64,000 nucleotides of DNA from Promethearchaeota archaeon (GCA_016930515.1 JAFGGO010000114.1:1-64000), one strand, 5' to 3'. Shown: positions 1-10,002, counted from the first letter of the stretch. A program made the numbers and translations. Notes: generated from the sequence alone by a model not told the origin.

Positions 1-2
1 CG

Positions 3-1598
3 ACCATTACCGTCAATCCGGCGGACATGTATCCCGAGGCTCACTTCACGCCAAGTTCCACGAGCGTCGAAGTGGGAGGGGAGGTGTCGTTTGAATTCGA
101 TGGCGAATACGGAGATCCCGACGCAACCTTCCTCTGGGACTTCGACGACGGAACCACCTCCACGGATCGCAATCCAACGCATCAATTCACTTCCAGGGGA
201 ACCTACAACGTGAACCTGACCGTGACCGACGCTGACGGCGACGTGGATTTCTATAACGCAACCATTGTGGTTACTCCCATAGTAGCAGATCTCTATCCAT
301 ATGCGAGTTTTAAAGCGAATGCCACGATTATTGTCCAAGGACAATTCGTTAGCTTCGAGTTTAACGGCGACGAAGGGGACGGTTCGTTAACATTTTACTG
401 GGACTTTGGAGACGAAACGAGCAGCACGGACGAGAATCCCATCCATCGGTTCACCAACGTGGGAAAATATAACGTTACCTTGCTCGTGAGAGACGTCGAT
501 GGCGATCCAAGTTTCGCATGGTTGAATATTACGGTGGTCGAAAGCCTTGATATCGCGATCGAAGGCTTGACTGAGGGCGGATCAATCGTCAGGGATTCCA
601 ATTTCGAAATCAGGGTTACGTTAGACGAGGACGTAATTAACGACGTTTCGGTGCGAGTGATTATAAGCGGTCCGGTACAAGCGCCTATAAGGAATTCTGG
701 TACGGATTTCGAATTGGAAATGGTTTTGGAGTCGGGCGCCTGGGTGGGCTATTGGGACGCGAGCGCGTGCGCTCTTGGAGACTACGCGATTACGATTACC
801 GTGTTCGATAAAAACGATAACGTGATCCAAACGCAGTCGATAACGGTAACTCTTGAAAGCGAGATGCACCCCCCTTCGACAGGACTTCCCGTTGGTGTCG
901 TCGTTGCCGTCATTGGTGCTATATGCGCAGTGGCAATCTTGATGCCAGGATATGTTCTGACAAAGAAGTATCGAAACAAGAAAAATACCGTTCGAAATAA
1001 AGAGCTCAACAAGTTTCCAAAACCAAGACCAAAATCAAAATCGGATTCCCCGAACAAATATCGATCAGCAGGGGGAACTGCGGACTCGATGCTGGAGCTT
1101 CAAAAGACGGAAAGCGAGTTGGAGATTTTCGAAGATCGCGATGTGTGTCAAATCCACAAGGGGTTCATTAAAGGCGTTATCTTTTCGTGTCCGAAATGCA
1201 AGGCGAAATACTGCATGAAATGCGCAAGACTCATTGCCCAAAAAGATGAAGGGTGCTGGTTGTGCGGCCAAGATTTTCGAAGAGAGATTGATGCTTTAAT
1301 TCTCGAAGATCTCGAAGCAAATCCAATAGAACTCAAGGATATTTTCGATGAAAAGTCACTACAAGATTTTTTAAAGGAGAGCAATTTATTAAATGCATTA
1401 GGAGAGGGATGCGTTACGCTAGTTCCTCCCGAATTTCTCATAAAAGTCGACTCACTATCGTGGGAAAGCAACGAGGATAAAATCCAATTCTTGAAAGAAA
1501 TAATGGCCGTCCCATCCGAAATACGAGAGGAGTGCATCGAAGAAATGATTCGAGGTTTACAAGACGACTTTGATGGAAACAATGGTGAGGTTTTATGA
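3..1598 (+). CDS. PKD-repeat extracellular protein with one TM helix and a cytosolic CxxC-rich (RING/B-box-like) zinc finger; 5' end truncated by window edge
   Basis: Frame is open upstream of the first Met (TITVNPAD-MYPEAHF, matching the inter-repeat linker TIVVTPIVADLYPYASF). Two PKD signatures (FLWDFDDGTTSTDRNPTHQFTSRGTYNVNLTV; FYWDFGDETSSTDENPIHRFTNVGKYNVTLLV), TM VGVVVAVIGAICAVAILMPGYVL, then CQIH..CPKC..CMKC..CWLC. Confidence 0.85.
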   Translation, partial: TITVNPADMYPEAHFTPSSTSVEVGGEVSFEFDGEYGDPDATFLWDFDDGTTSTDRNPTHQFTSRGTYNVNLTVTDADGDVDFYNATIVVTPIVADLYPYASFKANATIIVQGQFVSFEFNGDEGDGSLTFYWDFGDETSSTDENPIHRFTNVGKYNVTLLVRDVDGDPSFAWLNITVVESLDIAIEGLTEGGSIVRDSNFEIRVTLDEDVINDVSVRVIISGPVQAPIRNSGTDFELEMVLESGAWVGYWDASACALGDYAITITVFDKNDNVIQTQSITVTLESEMHPPSTGLPVGVVVAVIGAICAVAILMPGYVLTKKYRNKKNTVRNKELNKFPKPRPKSKSDSPNKYRSAGGTADSMLELQKTESELEIFEDRDVCQIHKGFIKGVIFSCPKCKAKYCMKCARLIAQKDEGCWLCGQDFRREIDALILEDLEANPIELKDIFDEKSLQDFLKESNLLNALGEGCVTLVPPEFLIKVDSLSWESNEDKIQFLKEIMAVPSEIREECIEEMIRGLQDDFDGNNGEVL

Positions 1599-2239
1599 AT
1601 ATGTCAAGTGAACTACTTGAAACAGAAAAAATTGTTTTTGATATGATTCGAGATCTTCTAAGCGAGAAACAAATTTTCGATAGCAAGAAGTTCGTATCGT
1701 TAATTATTTCGAAATTTGCGAATTTATCCATTAACATGAATAAAGAAGGAATCAAGCAGATATTATATTCTCTTATTTCGAAAAATATGATAATAGAAGG
1801 ATCAGCGCTTTCAATAGACGATGTTCTCACAAACGAAAATCGAAAGAATATATACGATCACTTGTGTTTAAATCCCGGAAAGTATGTTGCACAACTTATG
1901 AATGATTTAAAGTTAAGTCATCATGTTGTTGTTTGGCACCTTGCCATTTTGAGAAAATTTAATTTCATAGAAAAACAATCCTTCGATAACCATGTGCTTT
2001 ATTACGATTCAAGGATGGATTTTAGCGATGTGAAAAAATCATATTTAATATCAAAAAACAAGAAAATTCTGGATTATTTAAAACAAAACAACATTGGTGT
2101 TATTAAATCGCAAATTTCTAGTGATCTCAAAATGCACCTCACGACGCTCGATAGAAAATTAGAATTATTAGTAGAACACGGTTTAATTGCCAAGGAATAT
2201 ATTGATAATTCTTACCTTTTCTTTTGTAGCAAGCAATAA
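1595..2239 (+). CDS. Winged-helix (tandem wHTH) DNA-binding protein
   Basis: ATGA overlap with the upstream gene; NPGKYVAQLMNDLKLSHHVVVWHLAILRKFNFIEKQ is an archaeal wHTH pattern; second helix set at the C-terminus. Confidence 0.75.
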   Translation: MNMSSELLETEKIVFDMIRDLLSEKQIFDSKKFVSLIISKFANLSINMNKEGIKQILYSLISKNMIIEGSALSIDDVLTNENRKNIYDHLCLNPGKYVAQLMNDLKLSHHVVVWHLAILRKFNFIEKQSFDNHVLYYDSRMDFSDVKKSYLISKNKKILDYLKQNNIGVIKSQISSDLKMHLTTLDRKLELLVEHGLIAKEYIDNSYLFFCSKQ

Positions 2240-2410
2240 TACTAACAACATTTTTAAAAAAATATCCAATTTTTTTTATATAATTCTGGGAATCGTGCTT
2301 TTCAACAATTAAAGCAGGAAGAAATTAAGATGGTATAAGCTTTTTTTTTTCAAGATTTTTTAGTATTTTTAGCAACATGTCTTTAATACAATTCAAACAT
2401 TTTATAAATC

Positions 2411-2539
2411 ATGGACAAGTGTAAAAAATGCGGCATGATCCGTTCGATGAAAGACTTGGTGCGCCTCGAAGATGGTTCTTTGCTTTGTTTTTCATGTTGG
2501 AACAAACGCTTGAAAGAACGGGAAAGCGAAGTTGATTAA
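2411..2539 (+). CDS. 42-aa zinc-ribbon microprotein (absent from the supplied ORF track)
   Basis: Translates to MDKCKKCGMIRSMKDLVRLEDGSLLCFSCWNKRLKERESEVD*; paired CxxC knuckles in otherwise AT-rich DNA. Confidence 0.6.
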   Translation: MDKCKKCGMIRSMKDLVRLEDGSLLCFSCWNKRLKERESEVD

Positions 2540-3037
2540 TGAGAACTCATGTTAAATCTTTATAATTTTGAGCTTTTTGAGAATTTAACTTGTCTTGTAT
2601 AATAATTAAATTATTTTTTTTTATAACATCAATTTTTTCAATAATTTTTAGATGTACCGACCTTTCAATACTCCAATCACGGATATGTTTGCAAACGCAA
2701 CGATGTTTAAAACAATCTCAAAAATTTAGATATTTAAATCGATTGAGGCAATATTAACTAATAAAGTAGGATATTCCTTCGAGTTTGATACATTAGAATT
2801 TTAAAAATTTTGTCCTTTTCATAACTTTAGATTTCGCCGTTGGTAAATCTAGCGTTTTGAGTCATTTCTGAAATTCCATAATAGGTTCATTCAAAATTAA
2901 ATTACTCTATTATAAAAAGATTCCAGATTAAAAAAAGAATTAATTGTTTTTAGGATTCTTAAAATTGAAATAACGATAATAAAAGGGTATTAGTGATAGA
3001 ATAATAAATCCTAAAAGGTGGGAGCAATTTAAGCCGT

Positions 3038-3250
3038 TTATTCGTAAGAGAATAAGAAAGTATAATTTTCCAAGGTAAATTTTTTAATCCGAATATCCTT
3101 CTGCGATTTGTCTTTAAGGAGGGGTATCTTAACGACGAACTTGTAATCGTCGAGATAAACATTATCGTAGAAAGTATTCTGGATTTTGTCGAAATCTATA
3201 AACTTGCTTAGATTTAAATTTTCTTCTGCCAAGGGTGTTTGCATGGACAT
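3038..3250 (-). CDS. Hypothetical small protein
   Basis: 70-aa ORF with plausible composition; no recognised domain. Confidence 0.3.
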   Translation of the reverse strand: MSMQTPLAEENLNLSKFIDFDKIQNTFYDNVYLDDYKFVVKIPLLKDKSQKDIRIKKFTLENYTFLFSYE

Positions 3251-3842
3251 TTTTTTTCTCGTTTTTCATATTTTACTTTATAGGAGTGATTTTACGACTC
3301 CAGCGTTCATGCCGAAAAAAATCACCTTTGTACTTTCAAACGGTAACTTGGAAAATAGATGAAACTCTTATCGAAAATTGCTCCCATTATGATCGTGGTT
3401 AACCGCCATATATAAATGTTTCGACTTTTTGGTCAAAAAGTCGTTTGAATAAAAGCGTTTGAATTGATAGAAGCATTTAGCGCTCTATATCGTACAGTAT
3501 ATATTAGTTAAGAATTTAACATTATATCTTGGGAACCTTATTTAAAGGAGAATTTCTAAAAACTTTATTGCGTGATGGATTCACGATCGATATAAAGTTT
3601 TTGTTGATAATTAAAGCGAGTTTATTTTCCCTTGAACATTCAAATTCTAGCAGAAATTTAATAATTTAAAAGGATTTTTAATCTCAATAGAGGGAAAAAC
3701 TAGTTGCTTTAGTTGTATTTTAGGAAATCATTTATACGGAAAGCAACTTTTCCCATAAATAAGTCAGTGAAAAAAAAAGTGATCAAAAACGAGAAAGAAA
3801 GGAGAGACAGATCAATTTAAGGATTACCTCAAGCATCAGGTT

Positions 3843-4265
3843 ATGAATAACGCAAATAAAATTAAGGGAAAGCATCCGCCCATGATTAGGATCGTTGGAA
3901 AAGAGCGAAGAGTTTTAAAAGTCAACGCATTATACGATCTTGATTATCTTTTCAAGAATTTTTTTCTATTCGTGCTAAATGATAAATCAGAAAAGGCTAA
4001 AACCAAATATTACTTAGCCATATTATTGGCAAGCCAGAGTTCTGATTTTTTATCCGAGTTGGCCAAGAAGGGAATGTCTAAAAGCGATAATTTCAAGCTT
4101 ATTCAATATTCAACTTACCCTAAATCTTCTCGCACGAGTTTGTTGCTTCTAAAAGAATGCACATCACTAGAAGAGTATAAATCAACAATAACATTATTAC
4201 AGGAAAATCGAACGCGGTTTCGCAAGAAAATAATTGCCCTAGTTGAACGGGTGGAACCTCAATAA
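3843..4265 (+). CDS. Hypothetical protein upstream of pyk
   Basis: 140-aa ORF, protein-like composition, same strand as pyk. Confidence 0.55.
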   Translation: MNNANKIKGKHPPMIRIVGKERRVLKVNALYDLDYLFKNFFLFVLNDKSEKAKTKYYLAILLASQSSDFLSELAKKGMSKSDNFKLIQYSTYPKSSRTSLLLLKECTSLEEYKSTITLLQENRTRFRKKIIALVERVEPQ

Positions 4266-4341
4266 TTATAAACAAGTAGTTCATAATAATATTAATGTAA
4301 ATTTTTCCAAGAACACTAAAATAGCGTAGAGAAGATAAGTC

Positions 4342-5802
4342 ATGTCGTTTCGAGAACACACGGTTAAAATCGTGGCAACATTAGGCCCTGCCTCGACTTC
4401 AAAAAAGATGCTAAGCAATCTCATTAATGCGGGTGTAGATCTATTTCGCTTGAACTTTTCCCATGGAACGCACGAGGAAAAACGAGAACTCGTCCAGAGG
4501 ATTCGAGAAGTTAGCGACACGATCGGCATATTAGCTGACATTCAAGGTCCAAAGATGCGAGTAGGTACCTTCAAGGAAAAATCGTATAACCTCAATGTCG
4601 GTCAAGAGATCGCCGTATACGAAAAGGAAATCGAGGGGGATAACGAACAATTTTCAATACCATTGCCAGGTTTTTTAAATACGATGAAAAGAGGAGATAT
4701 TTTTTACATTAATGATGGCATCATCAAGGTCCAAGTAGATAAGGTTTTAAAAGACCATCTCGTCGCAAAAGTACTAGCTGGAGGGTCTATTAGCGATAGA
4801 AAAGGCGTGAACATCCCAAGAGGAGACTTGCAACAAAAAGTTCCCACTGAAAAAGACATTAAAGATCTCGAGTTAATAGCCGAGCTCGACCCGGAATACG
4901 TGGCCATCTCGTTCGTGTCTAGTGGCGACGACGTCCTTCATGTTAAAAAGATTCTTGAAAATTACGGTAACGATAAAATCAAGCTTATATCGAAGATCGA
5001 GCGCCCAATAGCCCTGGATAATTTTGATCGCATCCTCACGGTAAGTGATGGCATCATGATTGCTCGAGGTGATTTAGGCGTGGAAATTGAACCAGACCAA
5101 GTACCTCTCAGGCAAAAAGAATTGATCTACAAGTGCAACAGGGAGGGAAAACCCGTGATCGTTGCCACGCAAATGTTAGAATCAATGATAACGAACCCCA
5201 TTCCAACCAGGGCCGAAGCCAACGATATATACAACGCCGTAATCGATAGAACCGACGCCGTCATGTTGAGCGCCGAAACGGCAGTTGGTAAATACCCTAT
5301 TAACGCCGTTAATGTTATGAGAAAAATTTCTCGCACCGCCACCGAGCACATGCAGCCCAGGTCTCCTGACGACTTCGACTCCGAGCGCTTGACACACACC
5401 CAAACCTTAGGACACGCCATTTACGACTTGGCTAAAGAAATGAAGGACCTTAACTTTAGGGGAAAAATTTTAGTCATCACCAGAGAAGGTTTTGGAGTAA
5501 AAATGATTGCTAAGTTTCGCCCAGAACTCCCTATAATCGCCATCACGCCTTCGAAGAGAACCGCTAGAGAACTAAATCTCATATGGGGCGTGCATCCCAT
5601 TTTTCTTGACGACCCAGATTTTTACGAGATGGACGTGGAAAGCATCATAGAGCGATCTGTTAAAAATTCGGTAGAAATTGGAATGGTAGACGAAAACGAA
5701 CATGTTATAATATTACTGGTCTCTAGGAAATACCAAAGAAGAGGTAATGTGATAGGATTGTATTATGTTGGCGAGATTCTCGAAGGTATAAAAGAAGAGT
5801 GA
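4342..5802 (+). CDS. pyk: Pyruvate kinase
   Basis: KIVATLGPAS, RLNFSHG, DIQGPKMRVG, ISKIERP, IARGDLGVE, VATQMLESM, RAEANDIYNAVIDRTDAVMLSAETAVGKYP. Confidence 0.97.
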   Translation: MSFREHTVKIVATLGPASTSKKMLSNLINAGVDLFRLNFSHGTHEEKRELVQRIREVSDTIGILADIQGPKMRVGTFKEKSYNLNVGQEIAVYEKEIEGDNEQFSIPLPGFLNTMKRGDIFYINDGIIKVQVDKVLKDHLVAKVLAGGSISDRKGVNIPRGDLQQKVPTEKDIKDLELIAELDPEYVAISFVSSGDDVLHVKKILENYGNDKIKLISKIERPIALDNFDRILTVSDGIMIARGDLGVEIEPDQVPLRQKELIYKCNREGKPVIVATQMLESMITNPIPTRAEANDIYNAVIDRTDAVMLSAETAVGKYPINAVNVMRKISRTATEHMQPRSPDDFDSERLTHTQTLGHAIYDLAKEMKDLNFRGKILVITREGFGVKMIAKFRPELPIIAITPSKRTARELNLIWGVHPIFLDDPDFYEMDVESIIERSVKNSVEIGMVDENEHVIILLVSRKYQRRGNVIGLYYVGEILEGIKEE

Positions 5803-6046
5803 TTTTATCCTCCATATTTAACCTCACTAGAGAGAATGAAATTGCAGTATAAACATTGAAATAAGATTAAATAGCATTAAAAGTTTATATCGCCCATAAC
5901 GAACAATAATTCTTTACGATACTTTTTTTAAAGTGCACTATTGTGTATAAGGTAGTTCCTAATTTTATCTAACGGATTGAAATTTAGTAAGTTAGTTGGG
6001 GAACAACCTATCATTACAATGTTAAAGCATACATTAATGGTGAAAG

Positions 6047-6358
6047 ATGGTTCAAAAATCAAAAAATTTTAGCGATCAAATCAGGGAGTTAGAAAATCAG
6101 TTGAAAAGTAGTTCTGATTCCATCGTGTCCGTAAACACGAAATATCGGGCTTCACAGGATAAGATCGATAAGCTAAATAGGATATTAAACGAAGAACGAG
6201 AACAAATTATAACGCTTATTCAAGTTATCAACGAGTTGTGCGAAAAATGCGATGAATTAGATTTTATCATCAATCCAGAAGATTTAAAGATGCTCAATAA
6301 TTCAGAGGCCTTAATTTTGATTAATAATGCCATTAGAGCCATTACAAATAAAAAATAA
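6047..6358 (+). CDS. Small coiled-coil protein
   Basis: 103-aa ORF with heptad-like composition. Confidence 0.5.
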   Translation: MVQKSKNFSDQIRELENQLKSSSDSIVSVNTKYRASQDKIDKLNRILNEEREQIITLIQVINELCEKCDELDFIINPEDLKMLNNSEALILINNAIRAITNKK

Positions 6359-6434
6359 TCAATAAAAAGTAGAACAAAATTCAGGTTAGTCCTGCGTTGT
6401 TCAAGTTTATTCATTTAAGATTTATTTCGAATGG

Positions 6435-7694
6435 TTAATCGTTGACAATAACGCCTTTTTTCATCAGTTTTTTGATAATTTTTTGCATCGATTTCGAAAA
6501 ATTAAGAGATGTGTTCATATTTATATTTATAGTTTTTAGTGACTCAAGGGATATTAACGACTCGGGGATATTTTTCAAGTTATTCTGCTGAAAATCCAAA
6601 ACTTCCAAATTGTTAAGTTTTTGAACATCCACTTGGAATGTTTCGAGGAGATTATTCGAAAAAATTAATATTTTCAAGGATTCAAGGCTCGTTAACTGGT
6701 CTGGAACCTCTTTAAAATGATTGTTTTTCAAGATAAGCACTTCCAGATTTCGTAATTTTCCTATTGTTTGTGGCAGGGTTTCCAGATCGTTATCTCGAAA
6801 GTTTAAAAACTTAAGATTAGTCAATTCTCCTATAGAGTTTGGAAGGGTTGATAAGAAATTATCGTGTAAATCAAAATTTACCAGAGATTTTAAATTCTTG
6901 ATGGATTCTGGGAGCGTATTCATCTTATTATCTCCCATATAAAGGATTTCGAGCTTTTCTAATTTAATTAATGGTTCCGGAAATTCCGTAATTCGATTAA
7001 AATGAAGATATATTTCTTTAAGTGCGGCAAGCGTTCCAATTGAATCAGGAAGTACGGTTAGTCCTGCTTCGCGCAATCCAAGTTTTGTTACTCGATTGTT
7101 TTCAACCGAAAAACCCATCTCAGTTTCCCATGTTATCTTATCCACTGGGGAAAATTGCATTCCCGTCATGCGTTCGAGTTCTTGGAGCACATCGACTTCG
7201 AATTGAAATATTTCTGCCCCCCAAAATGGTACAATTTCGTTAGGATCTTTTTTCTTCGCTCTAATATCTTCGTATGCTGTAATCCCACCTATTCCCTTGA
7301 TATCTAATTTTTTCAAGATCAAGGCGTAAATTTCTTCGATCGTTACATCTAAATCCCATGGCTTAAACATTACGCCTAATTTCGTTGTTAACAAGGGAGG
7401 GATGTCTTTCTCTTCGTTAAATATTGGAATGATCTTTTTTTCGATTTTTAAAGCAGATTGCCATTCCATTTCCACGGCTTTTGAATCTAGAGCGTTTATG
7501 GAACAAAAAAGCAACACTAGATCGCATTTTCCTAAGTAATCGTTCATATACTTGTATATATCATCTTTCATGTCCTCTTGCCAATATAGCACATTTTCGA
7601 TTTCGTTCTTTTCAACCAATTTTTCAGCAATTTCTTTTATCTTAAACCATTCTGCGTCTTTCGTTGCGTAACTCACAAATATTAAAATTCCCAT
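6435..7694 (-). CDS. TIR domain - leucine-rich-repeat protein (probable start at internal Met, MGILIFVSYATKDAEW)
   Basis: N-terminal TIR: FVSYATKDAEWF ... LVLLFCSINALDSKAVEMEWQSALKIEKKIIPIF; C-terminal LRRs of LPESIKNLKSLVNFDLHDNFLSTLPNSIGELTNLKFLNFRDN type. Confidence 0.88.
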   Translation of the reverse strand: MGILIFVSYATKDAEWFKIKEIAEKLVEKNEIENVLYWQEDMKDDIYKYMNDYLGKCDLVLLFCSINALDSKAVEMEWQSALKIEKKIIPIFNEEKDIPPLLTTKLGVMFKPWDLDVTIEEIYALILKKLDIKGIGGITAYEDIRAKKKDPNEIVPFWGAEIFQFEVDVLQELERMTGMQFSPVDKITWETEMGFSVENNRVTKLGLREAGLTVLPDSIGTLAALKEIYLHFNRITEFPEPLIKLEKLEILYMGDNKMNTLPESIKNLKSLVNFDLHDNFLSTLPNSIGELTNLKFLNFRDNDLETLPQTIGKLRNLEVLILKNNHFKEVPDQLTSLESLKILIFSNNLLETFQVDVQKLNNLEVLDFQQNNLKNIPESLISLESLKTININMNTSLNFSKSMQKIIKKLMKKGVIVND

Positions 7695-7985
7695 CGCATA
7701 ATCCCGCTTTTTGTGATTTGTTCTATTGATAAACATCATAAAATGACATGTTTTTAAAATATTCTGGTTTAAAACATTTCCGTGAAAATAAACATATCTC
7801 GTGAGTAATTTTAAAATCTAATTTAAAAAAAAAAAGCTGTTTTAGTTCTTAAAAATTGAGGATATCAATTTACTTATACAGAACCCAGCAAATGATTTGT
7901 TTTAATATCTGGGGGGGAAAGGATTTAATTTTTTCCACAATTGATTTTATAATTTTTAAAGACTTGAGTAAATAAAAAAAAAATA

Positions 7986-9032
7986 TTAAGAACTAGACGC
8001 AGATACCGTAATATCACCCGTTACCGTACTAAGGGAGCATATATACGCAGACTCTGCCACATCAAAATCGTTTGAGACAAACTGTGCTCCGCTTCCATTA
8101 CCATTACTCGAGAATCCAGACGCCGCGCCAACGAATGTATTTGAGCCTGTTGTATAAGTACCCGTAAATCTTGCCCCCACATTTGATAGGTTGTCCGCGT
8201 AAGTCACGCGTATCGATCCAGTGGTCGTGGAAAATGATCCCAAAACGCTTGCACCAGGCATCACTTGCTGAATAATATCTGCAGAAACACCCCCCGTTAA
8301 CGTTATTAAGGTCATATCGCAATCACCAGTAAAGACGGGATTCGTAGCGTAGAAAGAGACGCTCCCCGTGACTGCCTTTCCAAATACATTTCCGCCAATC
8401 GAGCAATTTTCAAGGTTTATTAAAACATTTCCAGTAGTTGTTTCGCATGTAATTCCATCGTCAAGCGCTATTTCTGTTCCGATCGCGTCTATCGATCCCG
8501 TGGTTGTTTTCAATCGAATTTCCTTAAAGCAAGATCCTACGATGGTGTTCAAGGAAATATCTCCCGTAATTGCGGTGCACGCAATATTATACTTCACATC
8601 CGTGCGTAACGTGACCACAATCGAATTTCGTTCGGATTTAAACCACGATGAAGGGTTCGCAAAGCTTGAAGGACGACTTTCTAAGGAAAACGATGCCCCC
8701 GTGGAATTCTCCCAGTTGATAGGTTGATAATAATTCGTATATGTCGTTCCTTTCACAAAACCACCTTCAATTAGGAAATTTACATCAACCCTGACCAAAT
8801 GTTCCGTTGGAGTATCGTTGTAACGTATCGAAACGCTAGCAGTTGAGGCGTAAAGGTCGAGTTCTTCGAATGTTGACGGAGAAGTATTATCGTAATAATA
8901 CACGAAGGATTCTTGATATACTGAGTAATTAACCGTGAAAGCAATGGCAAACACGAAACCTGCAGTTAAGAAGGCCGAGATGACGAGACTCGCCACGATT
9001 AACTTTTTATTTTTTATAGTCGTTTTTTTCAC
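7986..9032 (-). CDS. Membrane-anchored DUF4097/adhesin-like beta-repeat protein
   Basis: N-terminal TM, then repeating T-G-S/D-[IV] strands (TTTGSIDAIG, TTTGNVLINL, AVTGSVSFYA, TLTGGVSADI, STTTGSIRVTY, TVTGDITVSASSS). Confidence 0.6.
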   Translation of the reverse strand: MKKTTIKNKKLIVASLVISAFLTAGFVFAIAFTVNYSVYQESFVYYYDNTSPSTFEELDLYASTASVSIRYNDTPTEHLVRVDVNFLIEGGFVKGTTYTNYYQPINWENSTGASFSLESRPSSFANPSSWFKSERNSIVVTLRTDVKYNIACTAITGDISLNTIVGSCFKEIRLKTTTGSIDAIGTEIALDDGITCETTTGNVLINLENCSIGGNVFGKAVTGSVSFYATNPVFTGDCDMTLITLTGGVSADIIQQVMPGASVLGSFSTTTGSIRVTYADNLSNVGARFTGTYTTGSNTFVGAASGFSSNGNGSGAQFVSNDFDVAESAYICSLSTVTGDITVSASSS

Positions 9033-9330
9033 CTATCTTCTTATTTTTTTTGTTTTTAATTATGATATATCGGCTTCAAAAGAAAAAAGATCTCGAGACC
9101 AATTTTTCGAATTTATAATATAATAATAATAAAAAATTGGAAATTGACTCCTTTTTTAGGAGTAATATCGTGGAAAAATTGCTTAAAAGTTGTCCTAAGC
9201 TTTTAATGAATATTTTAAAAAAAATCGTAATGTTTAAATATGTAAGTTGTCTTATGTAAATTAAAGGTTGACAAAACAGATTTTATATGGGATAATACAA
9301 AATCAATATAAAACGGGGAGGAAACGATAA

Positions 9331-10002
9331 ATGTTTGAAAATGGAATGTTCGATTTTTTCAACGGACGAAGAACTTTAGAAGATCCAAGGAAAAAGGTTG
9401 TTCTGTTGCAAGAGGAATATGAAAAGTTACTTGAAGACCGCGAGGCTTTAGAATTGCTTTCAGAAAAATTCAAGGAATTAGCGCTCAAGAACAAGGCATT
9501 GGAAGAAGAAATGAAACTGTTAAAAAGCGAATTACATCAAATCGATAGTCTTAAGCAAGAAAAGCAAGAAGTTTTAAATTCATTGATCAGGGCAAAAGCC
9601 GATCTCGAAAACTACAAAAAGTTGATTGAAAGACAAAACAATAACTATAAACTTCAAGCAACCACAAATATTTTGAAAAAGATCATTTCGCATCACGACG
9701 ATTTGGTACGAGCGGTTAAAAATGTAGATTCTCAAGAAAATGGAATTCAAGTAAAAAAAGGATTTGAAATGGTCATAAAAAACCTCGAGAAAATACTGAT
9801 AGAAGAAAATGTGATACCAATGAATTGCGAAGGAGAAAAATTCGACCCATACAAACAAGAAGTTTTGATGGTGAGAGAAGAAGACGAGATCCCCGAAAAT
9901 ACAATATTAGAGGAATTGGAAAAAGGATACTTTTATCACGGTGAAGTCTTACGCCCCGCAAGGGTCGTTATTTCAAAAAAACCAACAACCATATCAAAAT
10001 AA
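9331..10002 (+). CDS. grpE: Co-chaperone GrpE
   Basis: Coiled-coil N-term, ADLENYKKLIERQ, VLMVREEDEIPENTILEELEKGYFYHGEVLRPARVVISK. Confidence 0.93.
   Translation: MFENGMFDFFNGRRTLEDPRKKVVLLQEEYEKLLEDREALELLSEKFKELALKNKALEEEMKLLKSELHQIDSLKQEKQEVLNSLIRAKADLENYKKLIERQNNNYKLQATTNILKKIISHHDDLVRAVKNVDSQENGIQVKKGFEMVIKNLEKILIEENVIPMNCEGEKFDPYKQEVLMVREEDEIPENTILEELEKGYFYHGEVLRPARVVISKKPTTISK

Noticed and set aside
1148-1582. 144-aa minus-strand ORF
   Set aside because: Antisense to the well-supported PKD/zinc-finger gene; Ser-rich shadow ORF.
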